From: Artemisia argyi
Taxonomy: Eukaryota; Streptophyta; Magnoliopsida; Asterales; Asteraceae
Direction of reading: 5' to 3'
DNA: 64,000 nt
Assembly: GCA_030686995.1 (NCBI GenBank)
Contig: CM060695.1
Span: 101,832,871-101,896,870 of the forward strand
The notes below the pieces were generated by a model. The model saw only the letters and a program-made list of their open reading frames with translations, did not search any database and was not told where the DNA came from. Shown here piece by piece: positions 33,532 through 45,542 of this stretch (within the stretch, counting starts at the first letter, position 1; the number at the start of each line of letters is the position of its first letter). A program made the translations under genes and the position numbers.

Positions 33532-35251
33532 TTGACGATTTTGAAACGTGTATATCTTTGTCGTTTTAAGTTTATTTTCCTCGTTCTTTATATCCACAGA
33601 TTCGTCTTAACATGTATTAATATATTTTTGATAGTTCGGCTCCGTTAGATTACGTCTAACACCTCTCTTTGTCCGTCGAAAATCGTCCAACATCACGTTA
33701 AATTTTCAGAAAATAGTTTTCGTCGTTAAACTTGCAAAAATCATATCTCATTCGTTATAAACTCGTTTTAATCCGTTCTTTCGCCAAAAGTTTCGTTTTT
33801 GAAAGTATTTTCTAAATCTTTGGTCAAAAATTACCCACAATCTACTGATTTTCCCACGTTCTTAAAATAAGGACAGTAGGTATAAATATAGTTTCAAAAA
33901 TCAATTATAGGGTTTCAAACTAGTTTCAACTTCAACCAAATCACTTTCAATCACCACAAATCTAGTCTAATCTTACCATACACCTTCTTAGGGTGTCATA
34001 GGTTCCTAAACATCCCAAATCAAGTGGATCTAACAAGGATCTACCTATAATCTATTTCTAGGGCTCAAAAGTTATATATGTATAAAATGGAGTGGTATAA
34101 CTAACATATGCATGTAGATCTTGTATAAAAATCATATGAACATAATAAGAAGTTGGAAAAATTATAAAAATAAGTTTGACATACTTACTTGAAAGATTAG
34201 GGAGTTTTTGGTGAAAAATACTTAATTATCCTTGAGGTTTTTATTTCAAAACCTTAACAAGGAGTATATAATCAACTAGTTTATTGCTTGATCTTGAAAA
34301 TTTCCATGGTTTTCTTCATTCTTGTTGTTGAGCCGTGGGTTCCAAAGAGAAAAAGAGAGAACAAGTTGATTTTATTACATGAATGTGTAAATGAGAAGTT
34401 CTTGAAACTTATAATAAGATGATAAAGTGGAAAATATCTAGGAGGCAAGATCCACAATTCAAGGAAGGGGGGCGGCAATTTCATGGAGGGTGGAAGAAAA
34501 ATATAGATTTTGTAAGATTTTTGTAAACTGTTGGTTGATTATGTTAGATATTATTAGTTTTAGGTGATACCGGGTACCGAGTTAACTAGAAATAAATTTA
34601 AACGAAGTTAGCCGGGACATAATAAAGTCATAAAAATTGTAAAAATATGTTGGGTACAAGTATTGAATATTTGGGTGATTATTGTTTAGTTTCTACGAAA
34701 ACCGTCGTAATTTTTAGTAAACTTACGATACGAAATAAATAAATTTCCAAAATACCGGGTAATTTAATAATATAATTTATATATTATTAAAATAAATATA
34801 AAAATATATTAGGATCATAGTCTAGAGCGTCGGACATGTTAGTCACATTGTTGGTTGCGTGTTAACGTTTATTTAAAATAAAAATACGTAAAAAGTCAAT
34901 TATACCAAAAATAGTAATCGGAATATCCTACGAGTGGAATAGTATGAAAATGCTATTGTAATGATATGTAAGCCATTTCTAGTCCATATGAAGTGTCCCT
35001 ACTGATGATGCTTAAATTCGCAACTTAACCTGACTGGGTACGCGAATTTAAGTACATGAATAGTGTTTTCTCTTCGGAAATGAATAGTGTTATGTGAATA
35101 GTGAATTTTCTGAACACTGCTCGAAATCTCAAACTGACACCAAAAATGATGAATAGTGATTGGTGAATAGTAACTGATGAATAGTAACTTCTCGAGATAA
35201 ATAATGAAATTTCGACATCTGAACAAGGACCTGAAATTACGAATTATGACA
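32260..35251 (-). repeat. G1 5' LTR (2,992 bp)
   Basis: Plus-strand ends are TGTCACACCCCC (32260) and GAATTATGACA (35251). It contains a (TA)n tract (33452-33528), a possible minus-strand TATA region near 33890-33900, and a cluster of TGAATAGT words (35055-35190) at the U3 end. Small open frames inside it are not supported as genes. Confidence 0.85.
33452..33528. repeat. (TA)n microsatellite
   Basis: Uninterrupted TA dinucleotide run of about 77 bp inside the G1 5' LTR. Confidence 0.98.
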
Positions 35252-36831
<1,580 letters not shown>

Positions 36832-36842
36832 GTACCCACCCA
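36832..36842 (-). promoter_or_regulatory. G2 polypurine tract
   Basis: Minus strand AATGGGTGGGTAC directly before TGTAATACTCC of the 3' LTR. Confidence 0.6.
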
Positions 36843-36849
36843 TTAGATT

Positions 36850-36867
36850 GGATTCGTCCCGGAATCC
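36850..36867 (-). other. G2 pre-LTR hairpin
   Basis: Minus strand GGATTCCGGGACGAATCC folds as GGATTC(C)G-GGA-CGAATCC, a 7-bp stem with one bulged C and the GGA loop. It overlaps the last codons of pol (SGTNPI). Confidence 0.7.
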
Positions 36868-38644
36868 AGAGTTGAATCGGTGCTCGAGGTTGTCTTATCG
36901 AATAGTTGTGGGTATTTGGCACGAATTTGATCCTCGCGCTCCCAAGTGAACTCGGATCCTCTCTTAGAGTTCCATCTGACCTTAACAATGGGAATGCGAC
37001 TATGCTTAAGTCGTTTGACCTCCCGATCTATAATCTCGACGGGTTCCTCAATAAAATTCAACTTATCGTCGATTTTGATCTCTTTTAACGGAATCACAAA
37101 GGTTTCATCCGATAAACACTTTTTCAAATTTGACACGTGGAAGGTGTTGTGTACTCTGCTGAGCTCCTCAGGGAGTTCAAGTTTGTATGCCACGGGACCG
37201 ATCCTTTCAATGATCTCGAAGGGTCCAACGTATCTTGGGTTTAACTTTCCACGTTTTCCAAACCTGATCATCCCTTTCCAAGGTGATACCTTTAGCAGGA
37301 CCCTGTCTCCAACTTGAAACTCCATTGGTTTCCATCGCACATCGGCATAGCTCTTTTGCCGATCCCTAGCGGCTTGTAATCGTTGCCTAATCTTTACTAT
37401 TTTCTTAGTGGTTTAAAGAATCAACTCGGGACCTGAGAGTTGTACATCTTCAATCTCAGCCCAACATACTGGTGATCTGCACTTTCTTTCAAAGAGTGCT
37501 TCAAACGGTGCCACCTTAATACTAACGTGATAACTGTTGTTATATGAGAATTCTGCTAGGTGCTTATCCCAGCCTTTTCCAAAATCGATTACACATGCCC
37601 TAAGCATGTCCTCTAGGGTCTAAATAGTCCTTTCACTTTGACCATCAGTCTGTGGATGGTAAGCGGTACTCATATCTAACTTAGTTCCCAAGGCTTTCTG
37701 TAAAGATCGCCAAAAGTTAGACGTGAAACGGCTATCTCGGAATCGGCACACCATGCCGGGAAACAATCTCCTTCAAGTATAATCGTGCAAGAATGTCCAT
37801 ATCATCAGTCTCTTTGATTGGCAAGAAGTGCGCTGACTTCGTGAGACGAGCGACAATAACCCAAATAGTGTCAAACCCACTCGATGTCTTGGGTAATTTC
37901 GTAATGAAATCCATTGTAATCCTTTCCCATTTCCACAGTGGTAGCTCTGGTTGAATCAAAAGACCAGATGGTTTTTGACGTTCAGCCTTTACTCATGAGC
38001 AGGTCAAACACTTACCGACATACTCTGCAATGTCAGCTTTCATGTTTGGCCACCAACACAACTTCTTAAGATCATGATACATTTTGTCCGAGCTAGGATG
38101 AATGGAATATTTAGACTTATGAGACTCATGCATGATGAGGTCTCGTATTCCTCCACACAATGGAATCCAACTTCTGTCCTTGAAAAACAGCCTTCCATCT
38201 GGTTTCTTGACAAATCCATTCGTGCTTTCTGGCATGCCGTATATCTTCTCGTGCGGTCTATTCTCTTCCTTAAGGGCCTCAACTTGAACTTCAAGTATTT
38301 GAGACGGAAGTGGTGATCTAATTGTCATTCCCAATGATCTAACTCTGAGGGATCTAAGTTGTTCCTTTCGACTCAAGGCATCTGCTACAACATTTGCCTT
38401 CCCCGGGTGATAACGAATTTCGTAATCATAGTCACTTAATAATTCTAGCCATCGACGTTGCCTCATATTCAACTCCTTTTGATCTAAGATGTGCTGAAGA
38501 CTTTTGTGATCGGTGAAGACCGTACACTTGGTTCCATATATGTAGTGTCTCCATACCTTAAGAGCAAATACTACCGATCCTAGTTCTAGATCATGAGTAG
38601 TGTAGTTCTCCTCGTGGGGTTTAAGTTGTCTAGAAGCGTAAGCG

Positions 38645-38649
38645 ATTAC
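38645..38649 (+). repeat. Target-site duplication ATTAC (left, G3)
   Basis: ATTAC before the G3 5' LTR is repeated at 48981-48985 after the 3' LTR, and interrupts G2 RNase H in frame. Confidence 0.9.
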
Positions 38650-41600
38650 TATAACAATTCGCAATTTCAGGTTAATTACTATTCCCGGAAATTTACTATT
38701 CACTTTTACTATTCATTTACTATTCATTTTACTATTCATTTTTACTATTCATTTTTCCCAAAATTTCCCCGAAAGTTGATTTTTATTTGATATTCTCGAG
38801 TGATAAATCATTTCCATGGCAAATTAAATGTTTGACATTCGTCAGATCATTTTCGTGAAAGTTATTAAGGAATTACACGTTTTAGGGTAAAACGTCATTC
38901 AGAAATTCTACGCACAACGAAACTCGACCGCGTTAAGTGACCCCGCATCGGAAAAATGTTTGACACACTCATGATTTATTTGAGAATAAATCATGACTGT
39001 GAAAAACGTGAACAAAATAAACCTCGGCCGTGAAAAACTGGAATTTTCAGTTTTAAGCGTTTTTACTCAACCGTAACCTTAGCCTATACCTGCACCGCGT
39101 TTCTAAGACGATTTAAGTTTTCAACTTATTAGAAAAAGTCAATATATTTTTCCCTCCTCCTTTGACCAAAAATCATTCCTTGATTTTATAAGTCATTCCT
39201 TGATTTTTAGGCTTACGGTTTGATGTCTAAAAGACATTTAATACCAACCGACACTAGACTGAGCCCAGTCTAGACATTATAAGTCATTTTAAATCATTTT
39301 TATCCTATTAGAAAAGTAACATTTTACTTTTCTCAATTTTACGCAATATTCGTACGTTTTACGTATTACGCGTTTTAGACCCGTGTTTCCAGTTTTAGCA
39401 TGGTTTTAGCACCCCAATGGAACCTACCACTCATTTTATATTTTATTATGGAGTATTTTGACTTGTGTAACCATTCTTCCAAGTTTCGTATTTTTACGAT
39501 ACCCGGTTTTACGTTTCGTGGCTTAACCATTTACGGTTTGCATTCTACGGAGTCAAAACATACTAGATATCTTGGATAATATCTTCCAAAGTCCAACCCT
39601 TCCTCCCCAAGCTTGGCAAACTGCCTCTAGGGGGGGGGGATTCACACTAGGTGGCTAAATCTTGTGCTAAGTTGCCTTGGATGTTTACATGTGTTATAGC
39701 TTCTTTGAGAAGCCTTGACTAAGTCATCCATTGTAACCTCCTTAAACTCATATATAACCCCCTCCCCTCCTCTTTTGCCGTGGGATATCACACACACAAA
39801 CACATCAACCTTAGCTAATTTACTCCAAGTCTCAAGCAAGATTCAAGTACCATATCAATACCTAAAACCTAGTTAGGTCTTAATTCATCAAAACTACTTC
39901 CAATCTTTAGAACTTTGGTGATTTCTCTTGAGTTTGAATCTACTCAAGTCACCTCAACTTTCATCATCTCTCTTTCAAGATTACAAGAGTAGAAAGATTG
40001 CATGAAGTGAAGTGGGTTGAAGTTAAAGTCTATCAAAGTCCTATCCTTACATGTTAACTTCCTTTCATCTTTGAAAGCCAAAAGTTGTAAGTCAAACCCT
40101 AACATGCTTCTTGTTAAATAATCATTTTCATGTTATTTACATATTATTCATGCTATATTATGTCTTGTATTCATGTCCATGATGTATAAAAATGAGCAAA
40201 ACAAGTTATTGTATAGGATTGTTAAGATAAGTTATTAAAACAAGTAAACTAGTGACTTTCTTGGTAAGACCTGATCAAAATGGTAAAATTATGATATTGG
40301 ATCATTACATATTGTAGTAGAGGACCTAACAAGGAAACCATAGCAATTTGAACCACCTAAAATGAGTATACGAGTCAAAAGTTATGACCATTTGAAGTTA
40401 CCAAAACTTTGCGGCAAAGCTGCCAAAACTTTCTGTTACAGAAACTTAAAACACGCAAAAAGAGGCATTTCTGGTCCGTTTCATGAAAAAGTTAAAGCAC
40501 GAAAGTTGTCCGGAATCGCGTTTTCTTCTAAAACTCAGGAGCACGTCTCCAAAAAATCAATAACGAATGAGATATTTCTCAGTTTCTTAACAACTATTTA
40601 CATATATATATAAGTCACTATATATTGGTTATGTTTTAAAAGGAACAAGAGGTCTTATGACCTATAATCAAGACCACAACCATGGCTAGAGCCAAGGTTG
40701 AGTCTCATGACCATTGGAAAAGGGCCAAAGGTCATGGCAAGGCCATAACTAAATGATCATAGAAGCTTACTTAGGCGAAAACATGAAACAAGGAATTGGC
40801 GATAACTTGAACAAGCAATTTGGATCTACTTCACTTAAAAGAACCATGAGATAATACAAAGAAAAATGGTCATACAAGACTTATGAAACTTACCCTAATA
40901 ACAATCTTCATGTAATAATAAACTTTCCTAAGTATATTCAAATATCGGACATGTAACTTTTCGGATCAAAACTTATATCTATATATTTTATCAACTACTA
41001 CAATAGTAGGGAGCCTCATGTGAGGAGTTCATTATGTAAGCCGTCGAGATAAGTTGTGGATTTATGAATTAAAGTGTCCTGGTTCCTCGAACGCTTACTA
41101 ACATGACTTCTGAATTATGTTGGCCCGAACGGTAGTAAACGATATATCAAAACATACATGTTTCATGAATCTTTTCTTTCAAAGACTTACATTATACATC
41201 ATACCATATCGTGGACTAATTGCAAGATATATATATAGGCACTACATCATATTCTTTACTCAAATCCTAAGTCGCAACATTCTATTATAGGTTGCTCGTA
41301 GAAACCTACACGATCCAACCATTACCTTCCTTACTTGCTATCTTACTTAAGGTGAGTTCATAGCCCCACTTTACATTACTTCAATGTTTTACAAACCCTT
41401 GGGGGGAATACATGCTATTTTTAACCGAGCACAATGTTTTTAAATTGTATGCTTACCTGATTGTTTTATTATCACTAAGTACCTGCCTTGCTAAACCGAG
41501 ATCCCTTATTATGAACTATTTAATCACTAGCAATAGTGAGCGCAAATATTGTGAATAGGCCTATTGGGATTGACGAATCCCATTTGTATTGACTAAGTTC

Positions 41601-42114
41601 AAACAAATGCACTAATATTTGAGATTTAGGTATGTTAGCAAAGTACCTACCGGGATAAATCTGCCGATCGATATTGGTACACGTTAACGTTTTGGTGTCA
41701 TAAGCTTAGTAATGATAATAACTGTTTTGTTTTCCAAACATTGGTGTGAGTCTATAGCTCACACTACCAACATATTGTGTTCAAACATTAAACAAACTAT
41801 ATGAATATCACTCAACCTTTGTGTTGACCTCTCAAGCATGTATTTCAGGTTCATGACGATCAAGGATGGCACGGAAGGGCACGGATACTCAAGAGGGCTA
41901 TAAATTTTATTATCATTCGAAAACTCACTTAATGTGATTTGTAAACATGGAACCAATTGGGACCTCATTTTGTAACCTCTGATATTTATATAATTTGAAT
42001 GATAAATCTTTTTAATACGACTCAGTTATAGATCGTTTTCTATTATTATGACTGTTGTGCCGTCGAGGAACACCCAAGTTGAATTCCGCTGCATCATGAA
42101 TTGGGGGTGTTACA
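38650..42114 (+). repeat. G3 5' LTR (3,465 bp)
   Basis: Starts TATAACAATTCGCAATTTCA (the other copy starts TGTAACAATTC) and ends TTGGGGGTGTTACA. Five ACTATTCA words cluster at 38695-38750, near the U3 start. TATA region CTCATATATAACCCCC at about 39748-39757 is followed by a C-rich leader. Open frames at 40362-40613 and 41759-41968 recur identically in the other LTR and are not supported as genes. Confidence 0.92.
39748..39757 (+). promoter_or_regulatory. TATA box of G3 5' LTR
   Basis: CATATATAAC in the LTR, with the same site at about 46615-46624 in the 3' LTR; a CCCCTCCCCTCC tract follows. Confidence 0.65.
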
Positions 42115-42129
42115 GATTGGTACCAGAAC
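42115..42129 (+). promoter_or_regulatory. G3 primer-binding site
   Basis: GATTGGTACCAGAACC follows the 5' LTR, a near match to the initiator tRNA-Met PBS. Confidence 0.8.
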
Positions 42130-42394
42130 CATGGTTATAGAGAAACGGGTCTAATTGAGACCTAAACTATAACTACACTTACAAGCAAAAACATTTTTAT
42201 AGCCTTCCGCTCTCCGTGTCTTCCATCCTCCTAACGATTATGGACTTAGTAAGCATGTTATGCTACACAAACATATTAGTATATTCATATATACCCATAA
42301 TTGAGCATTTCCCCGTAAGCATTATATGCTTCATGAACATATTAGTATATTGATTTATACACACTTATCACATTTTGAGCACTTCCCATAAACA

Positions 42395-42909
42395 TTGAAT
42401 TGTTCTAACATAGAAATTCTTTTCATAGAAATCATGTGCGTACCCACTTCTCCCAATTATGTGCCCACTCTACCTAATAACTTCCAAGTCTTACCACCCT
42501 CACCCGAGTTCGGATTTGACTTCGTAAATGCCTTCGCTTCGGATGACGAAGAAGAACCTTTCGAAGATTCAACCGACGAAGAAGAGGATGAACCGATGCC
42601 AACTAATTTTGCGTTGAATATTTCTAGTTATTTTGAACAAAATTTGGTTGAGGCAAACTCCGAGGAGGATGATGAATACGAATAGGTACTAGCACCATTA
42701 TCACCACCACTATCACTTCCCTTTTATATCCCTACATGTGATGAATTGGATCACTCATTATGGATCGCATCTCGACCTCCATTGATCCAACAAGAAAGTC
42801 AGCATGGAAACTATAGCCTCTCAAACTTCATCGACTCGTACCTCTATGACACAATAAACCAAGAAGTTGCCGATCAATCAGAGCTGCTCGGACCTTCTAA
42901 CCCGCAATA
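42395..42909 (+). pseudogene. G3 ORF0-like acidic/proline-rich frame with one stop
   Basis: The likely start is the ATG at 42434 (MCVPTSPNYVPTLPNN) or 42395 in the same frame. It runs through FGFDFVNAFASDDEEEPFED, STDEEEDEPMPTNFALN and NLVEANSEEDDEYE to a TAG at 42683-42685. The same frame then continues (LSLPFYIPTCDELDHSLW, SNFIDSYLYDTINQEV) to 42909. It lies between PBS and the lost gag, as ORF0 does in G0-G2, and shares the Pro/acid-rich character but not obvious sequence. No known domain is visible. Confidence 0.5.
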
Positions 42910-43199
42910 GACTAGTGCGATGATACTAGTTATCTTTTGTACTACTAAACTGAATGGACTCAGTTAGTAAACTCTGTAGAATCCATATAATAGCTAGCAG
43001 TAGTTGTAAAACGTTGTAATTACTAAACTGAAAGTATCAGTTAGTAGATTTGGAAGAAACTTGTAATAAGTTTCAATCTTGTAATCAATCAACGTTTTAT
43101 GAATAAAACTTTTGCTTTATGCTATCATGTGTTATGATTCAAACCTCCAACGTAATTATTCTATCATTTCCCATCAAAAATCATGCACTATGTTGTACT

Positions 43200-43548
43200 A
43201 CGTGTATGTCATCCCTAGTAATGGGAGTTTTATGACTTAAGAATATTTACTGTTCAATAAACAACTCTTTGTGATAATTCTCATCTATTGTACTTTCTAT
43301 CTCCAAACCAATTTGACTAATTAGTAGACTATTACCATTCTATAAAATTTACCCAGTTATCTTATAAAACCATTCAACAAATTTTACTTCAAGCTAATTT
43401 GTTACGACTTTATTGTTTCACATCATTTTACTCCAAGTTATTCTATCACCATCTTAGAAAAATCACTTCATTGATACCACCCTATAAATCAATATCATGC
43501 CTTCATTTCCAACTTTCATCACAAACCACTAAATCTCAACATACCAAA
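43200..43548 (+). promoter_or_regulatory. Probable captured promoter and 5' UTR of an LRR receptor kinase gene
   Basis: A TATA box (TATAAAT, 43483-43489) lies 60 nt before the ATG of the LRR-kinase fragment, the spacing of an ordinary plant promoter, with C/A-rich leader DNA between. No chromovirus has such an arrangement here. The left edge of the captured DNA is uncertain (somewhere after 42910). Confidence 0.5.
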
Positions 43549-43698
43549 ATGAAGAACACAAACCTTCTTAACCTTCTCACCATCATCATCTTCACAACCC
43601 TTAATCCCACAAGCTCACTTTCTGATCTTGATGCACTTTTAAAGCTCAAATCATCCTTAGTTACACCACAAGCACCCTCATCAGCTTTACAAAATTGA
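43549..43698 (+). pseudogene. Captured 5' coding fragment of an LRR receptor-like kinase (CLV1/BAM type)
   Basis: ATG 43549 opens a 49-codon frame. MKNTNLLNLLTIIIFTTLNP is a signal peptide with a hydrophobic core, and SLSDLDALLKLKSSLV is the LRR N-terminal cap helix (pattern D-x-x-ALL-x-x-K-x-x-L) found at the start of plant LRR receptor kinases. The ending SSALQN is followed by TGA where the family has the Trp of its conserved LxxW; the sequence then leaves the family, so the copy stops there. Resemblance is best to the CLAVATA1/BAM group, from memory. No leucine-rich repeats or kinase are present. Confidence 0.72.
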
Positions 43699-44056
43699 AT
43701 ACCATATAAAACTTTTAAGAAACACAATACTACGTAACTAAACCGAACATCACATTATCGGTCCTAAATTATACATAGCCTGATCACCTATGTCTAATTC
43801 AGGAGGGATCATGTTATGCTGGGAGCAGTCACCTGTATGTTTTCTTAGAAACGAACTTCTCACTTATAATCTTAAGACAAATTTCATGTGAAATTCATGA
43901 AGTATTCATCCGATAGAGTACGACAATTAATCACTCTTACTCTACCTTTCATACATAAAAGTAAACCTCATCCTACGCCATACCCTAAGCCGAAAAGAAC
44001 GGGTTAAACCACTACGAGTCCGAGCCTTAGTTTTAACCATAAATTCAAACTTTCCT
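43699..44056 (+). other. G3 junction region, chromovirus-derived, non-coding
   Basis: No frame is open. The stretch 43762-43822 (ATACATAGCCTGATCACCTA and flanks) matches the reverse complement of G1 21547-21606, so it is chromovirus internal sequence. The right edge of the captured host DNA therefore lies between 43698 and about 43760. Confidence 0.55.
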
Positions 44057-45508
44057 GCTCAAATCCTTCACATTCAAGCTGAGGCGGTGAAACAAGAAGA
44101 TATCGAAAAGGAAAAGTGGGATGGCATGATACAGAAGAAATTCGAAACCCGTTCAGATGGAACTCTATGCTTCCAAGGTCGAAGTTGGTTACAACTTTAT
44201 GGTGGCCTACGAGACTTGATCATGCATGAACCTCACAAGTCCAAATACTCCATACATCCAAGATCTGATAAGATGTATCATGATCTTAAACTACTCTATT
44301 GGTGGCCAAACATTAAAGTCGATATTGCAACATACGTTAGCAAATGTCTTACATGCTCCAATGTAAAAGCCGAACATCAAAAACCATTCGGTCCATTGCA
44401 ACAACCAGAGATTCCTATGTGGAAATGGGAAAGAGTTACTATGGACTTCATTACCAAGCTCCCAAAGACATCAAGCGGTTATGACTCCATCTGGGTCATA
44501 GTTGATCGTCTCACAAAATCCGCACACTTTATACCAATCAAAGAGACTTACAAAATGGAACAACTTACTCGACTGTACGTCAAAGAAATAGTCTCAAGAC
44601 ATGGTGCACCGATATCCATCATATCGGACCGAGATGGTAGATTTACTTCCAATTTCTGGCAGTCCCTCCAGGACACCTTTGGAACAAATCTAGACATGAG
44701 TACAGCGTATCATCCTCAGACCGATGGCCAGAGTAAACGAAACATTCAAACACTTGAAGACATGCTTCGAGCTTGTATAATAGACTTTGGAAAAGGATGG
44801 GATACTCATCTACCATTAGTCGAATTTTCCTACAATAACAGCTATCATACAAGTATTAAAGCAGCTCCATTTGAAGCACTTTGCGGTCGAAAGTGTTGTT
44901 CACCTGCTTGTTGAGCTGAAGTGGGAGAAGTTCAACTCACTGGTCCAGAACTCATCCGTGAAAAAACGGATAAGATTGTACAAATCAGAAGTCGACTACA
45001 AGCCGCAAGAGATTGACTGAAAAGTTATGCCGACACACGACGCAGACCCCTAGAATTCCAAGTCGGAGATAGGGTTATGCTAAAGGTATAGCCTTGGAAA
45101 GGCTTGATACGATTCGGTAAACGAGGAAAACTAAACCCAAGATACATCGGACCATTCAAAATCCTAGCCAGGGTTGGCCATGTGGCGTACAGACTTGAGC
45201 TTCCCTCAGAACTCAGTAGTGTACACCCTACTTTCCATGTATCTAACCTAAAGAAATGCTTGTCAGATGAATCACTCGTGATTCCACTCGATGAAATTCA
45301 ACTCAATGACGATCTTCAATTTATTGAGGAACCCGTAGAAATCATGGACCGAGAGGTCAAACAACTCAAGCGAAGCCGTATTCCAATTGTCATAGTTCGT
45401 TGGAACTCACAACGTGGTCCTGAATACACATGGGAACGAGAGGACCAGATACGTAAGAAATACCCACATATTTTTACCAACCAAGTTTCTACTCCCAACG
45501 CAAATTGA
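44057..45508 (+). pseudogene. G3 pol remnant: integrase and chromodomain-like tail
   Basis: The readable frame runs from [11 protein letters not shown] (44057). Counting from the ATG at 44087: zinc-binding His/Cys at about residues 50, 57, 87 and 90 (CLTC), core [12 protein letters not shown] with D120, [12 protein letters not shown] with D181, and [15 protein letters not shown], where residue 217, exactly 35 after D181, is Lys instead of the catalytic Glu. Stops follow at 44912, 45014 and 45088. The tail 45104-45508 has [35 protein letters not shown] and [19 protein letters not shown], the chromodomain-like end of Tekay integrases. The stop at 45506 is 1 nt before the pre-LTR hairpin. Confidence 0.9.
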
Positions 45509-45525
45509 TCTCCGGGACGGAGCTC
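45507..45525 (+). other. G3 pre-LTR hairpin (GGA loop)
   Basis: CTCCG-GGA-CGGAG (45510-45522) is a 5-bp stem; beyond one mismatch, two more pairs (GA/TC) extend it. It lies between the pol stop and the PPT, 18 nt before the 3' LTR. Confidence 0.75.
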
Positions 45526-45542
45526 TCATATGGGGTGGAGAC

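Larger units (their letters stand above)
18177..35251 (-). mobile_element. G1: eroded Ty3/gypsy chromovirus, split by C2
   Basis: Minus-strand element with a truncated 3' LTR (18177-18731), internal sequence in two blocks (18732-22147 and 30158-32259), a PBS at about 32246-32259 and a full 5' LTR (32260-35251). Integrase and ORF0 relics are recognisable but heavily broken. The right LTR end abuts sequence that is internal to the G2 LTR (35252 equals 57457 in the other G2 LTR), so G1 jumped into G2. Its expected left-end target duplicate is missing because that end was deleted. Confidence 0.8.
36843..38649 (-). pseudogene. G2 pol, 3' part: RNase H end, integrase, chromodomain-like tail
   Basis: From right to left: RNase H C-terminal part ([48 protein letters not shown], carrying its Glu and Asp residues), integrase zinc finger ([16 protein letters not shown]...CLTCS), core [20 protein letters not shown], then [10 protein letters not shown]. 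There a ~14-nt deletion at 37740 removes the second catalytic Asp and shifts the frame. [14 protein letters not shown] (Glu kept) is followed by a stop at 37620, [17 protein letters not shown], and a stop near 37412. The [35 protein letters not shown] and chromodomain-like [19 protein letters not shown] blocks end at TAA 36843. The frame continues, beyond G3, at 48981. Confidence 0.9.

Noticed and set aside
40362..40613. Small frames conserved between the two G3 LTRs (40362-40613/47259-47504; 41759-41968/48625-48834; 39642-39839/46509-46706)
   Set aside because: Conservation reflects recent LTR duplication, not coding selection; no domain or Met context supports them.
43399..43548. N-terminal extension of the LRR-kinase frame upstream of 43549
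   Set aside because: The upstream in-frame residues overlap the TATA box and leader. The signal peptide begins at the ATG at 43549, the expected start.
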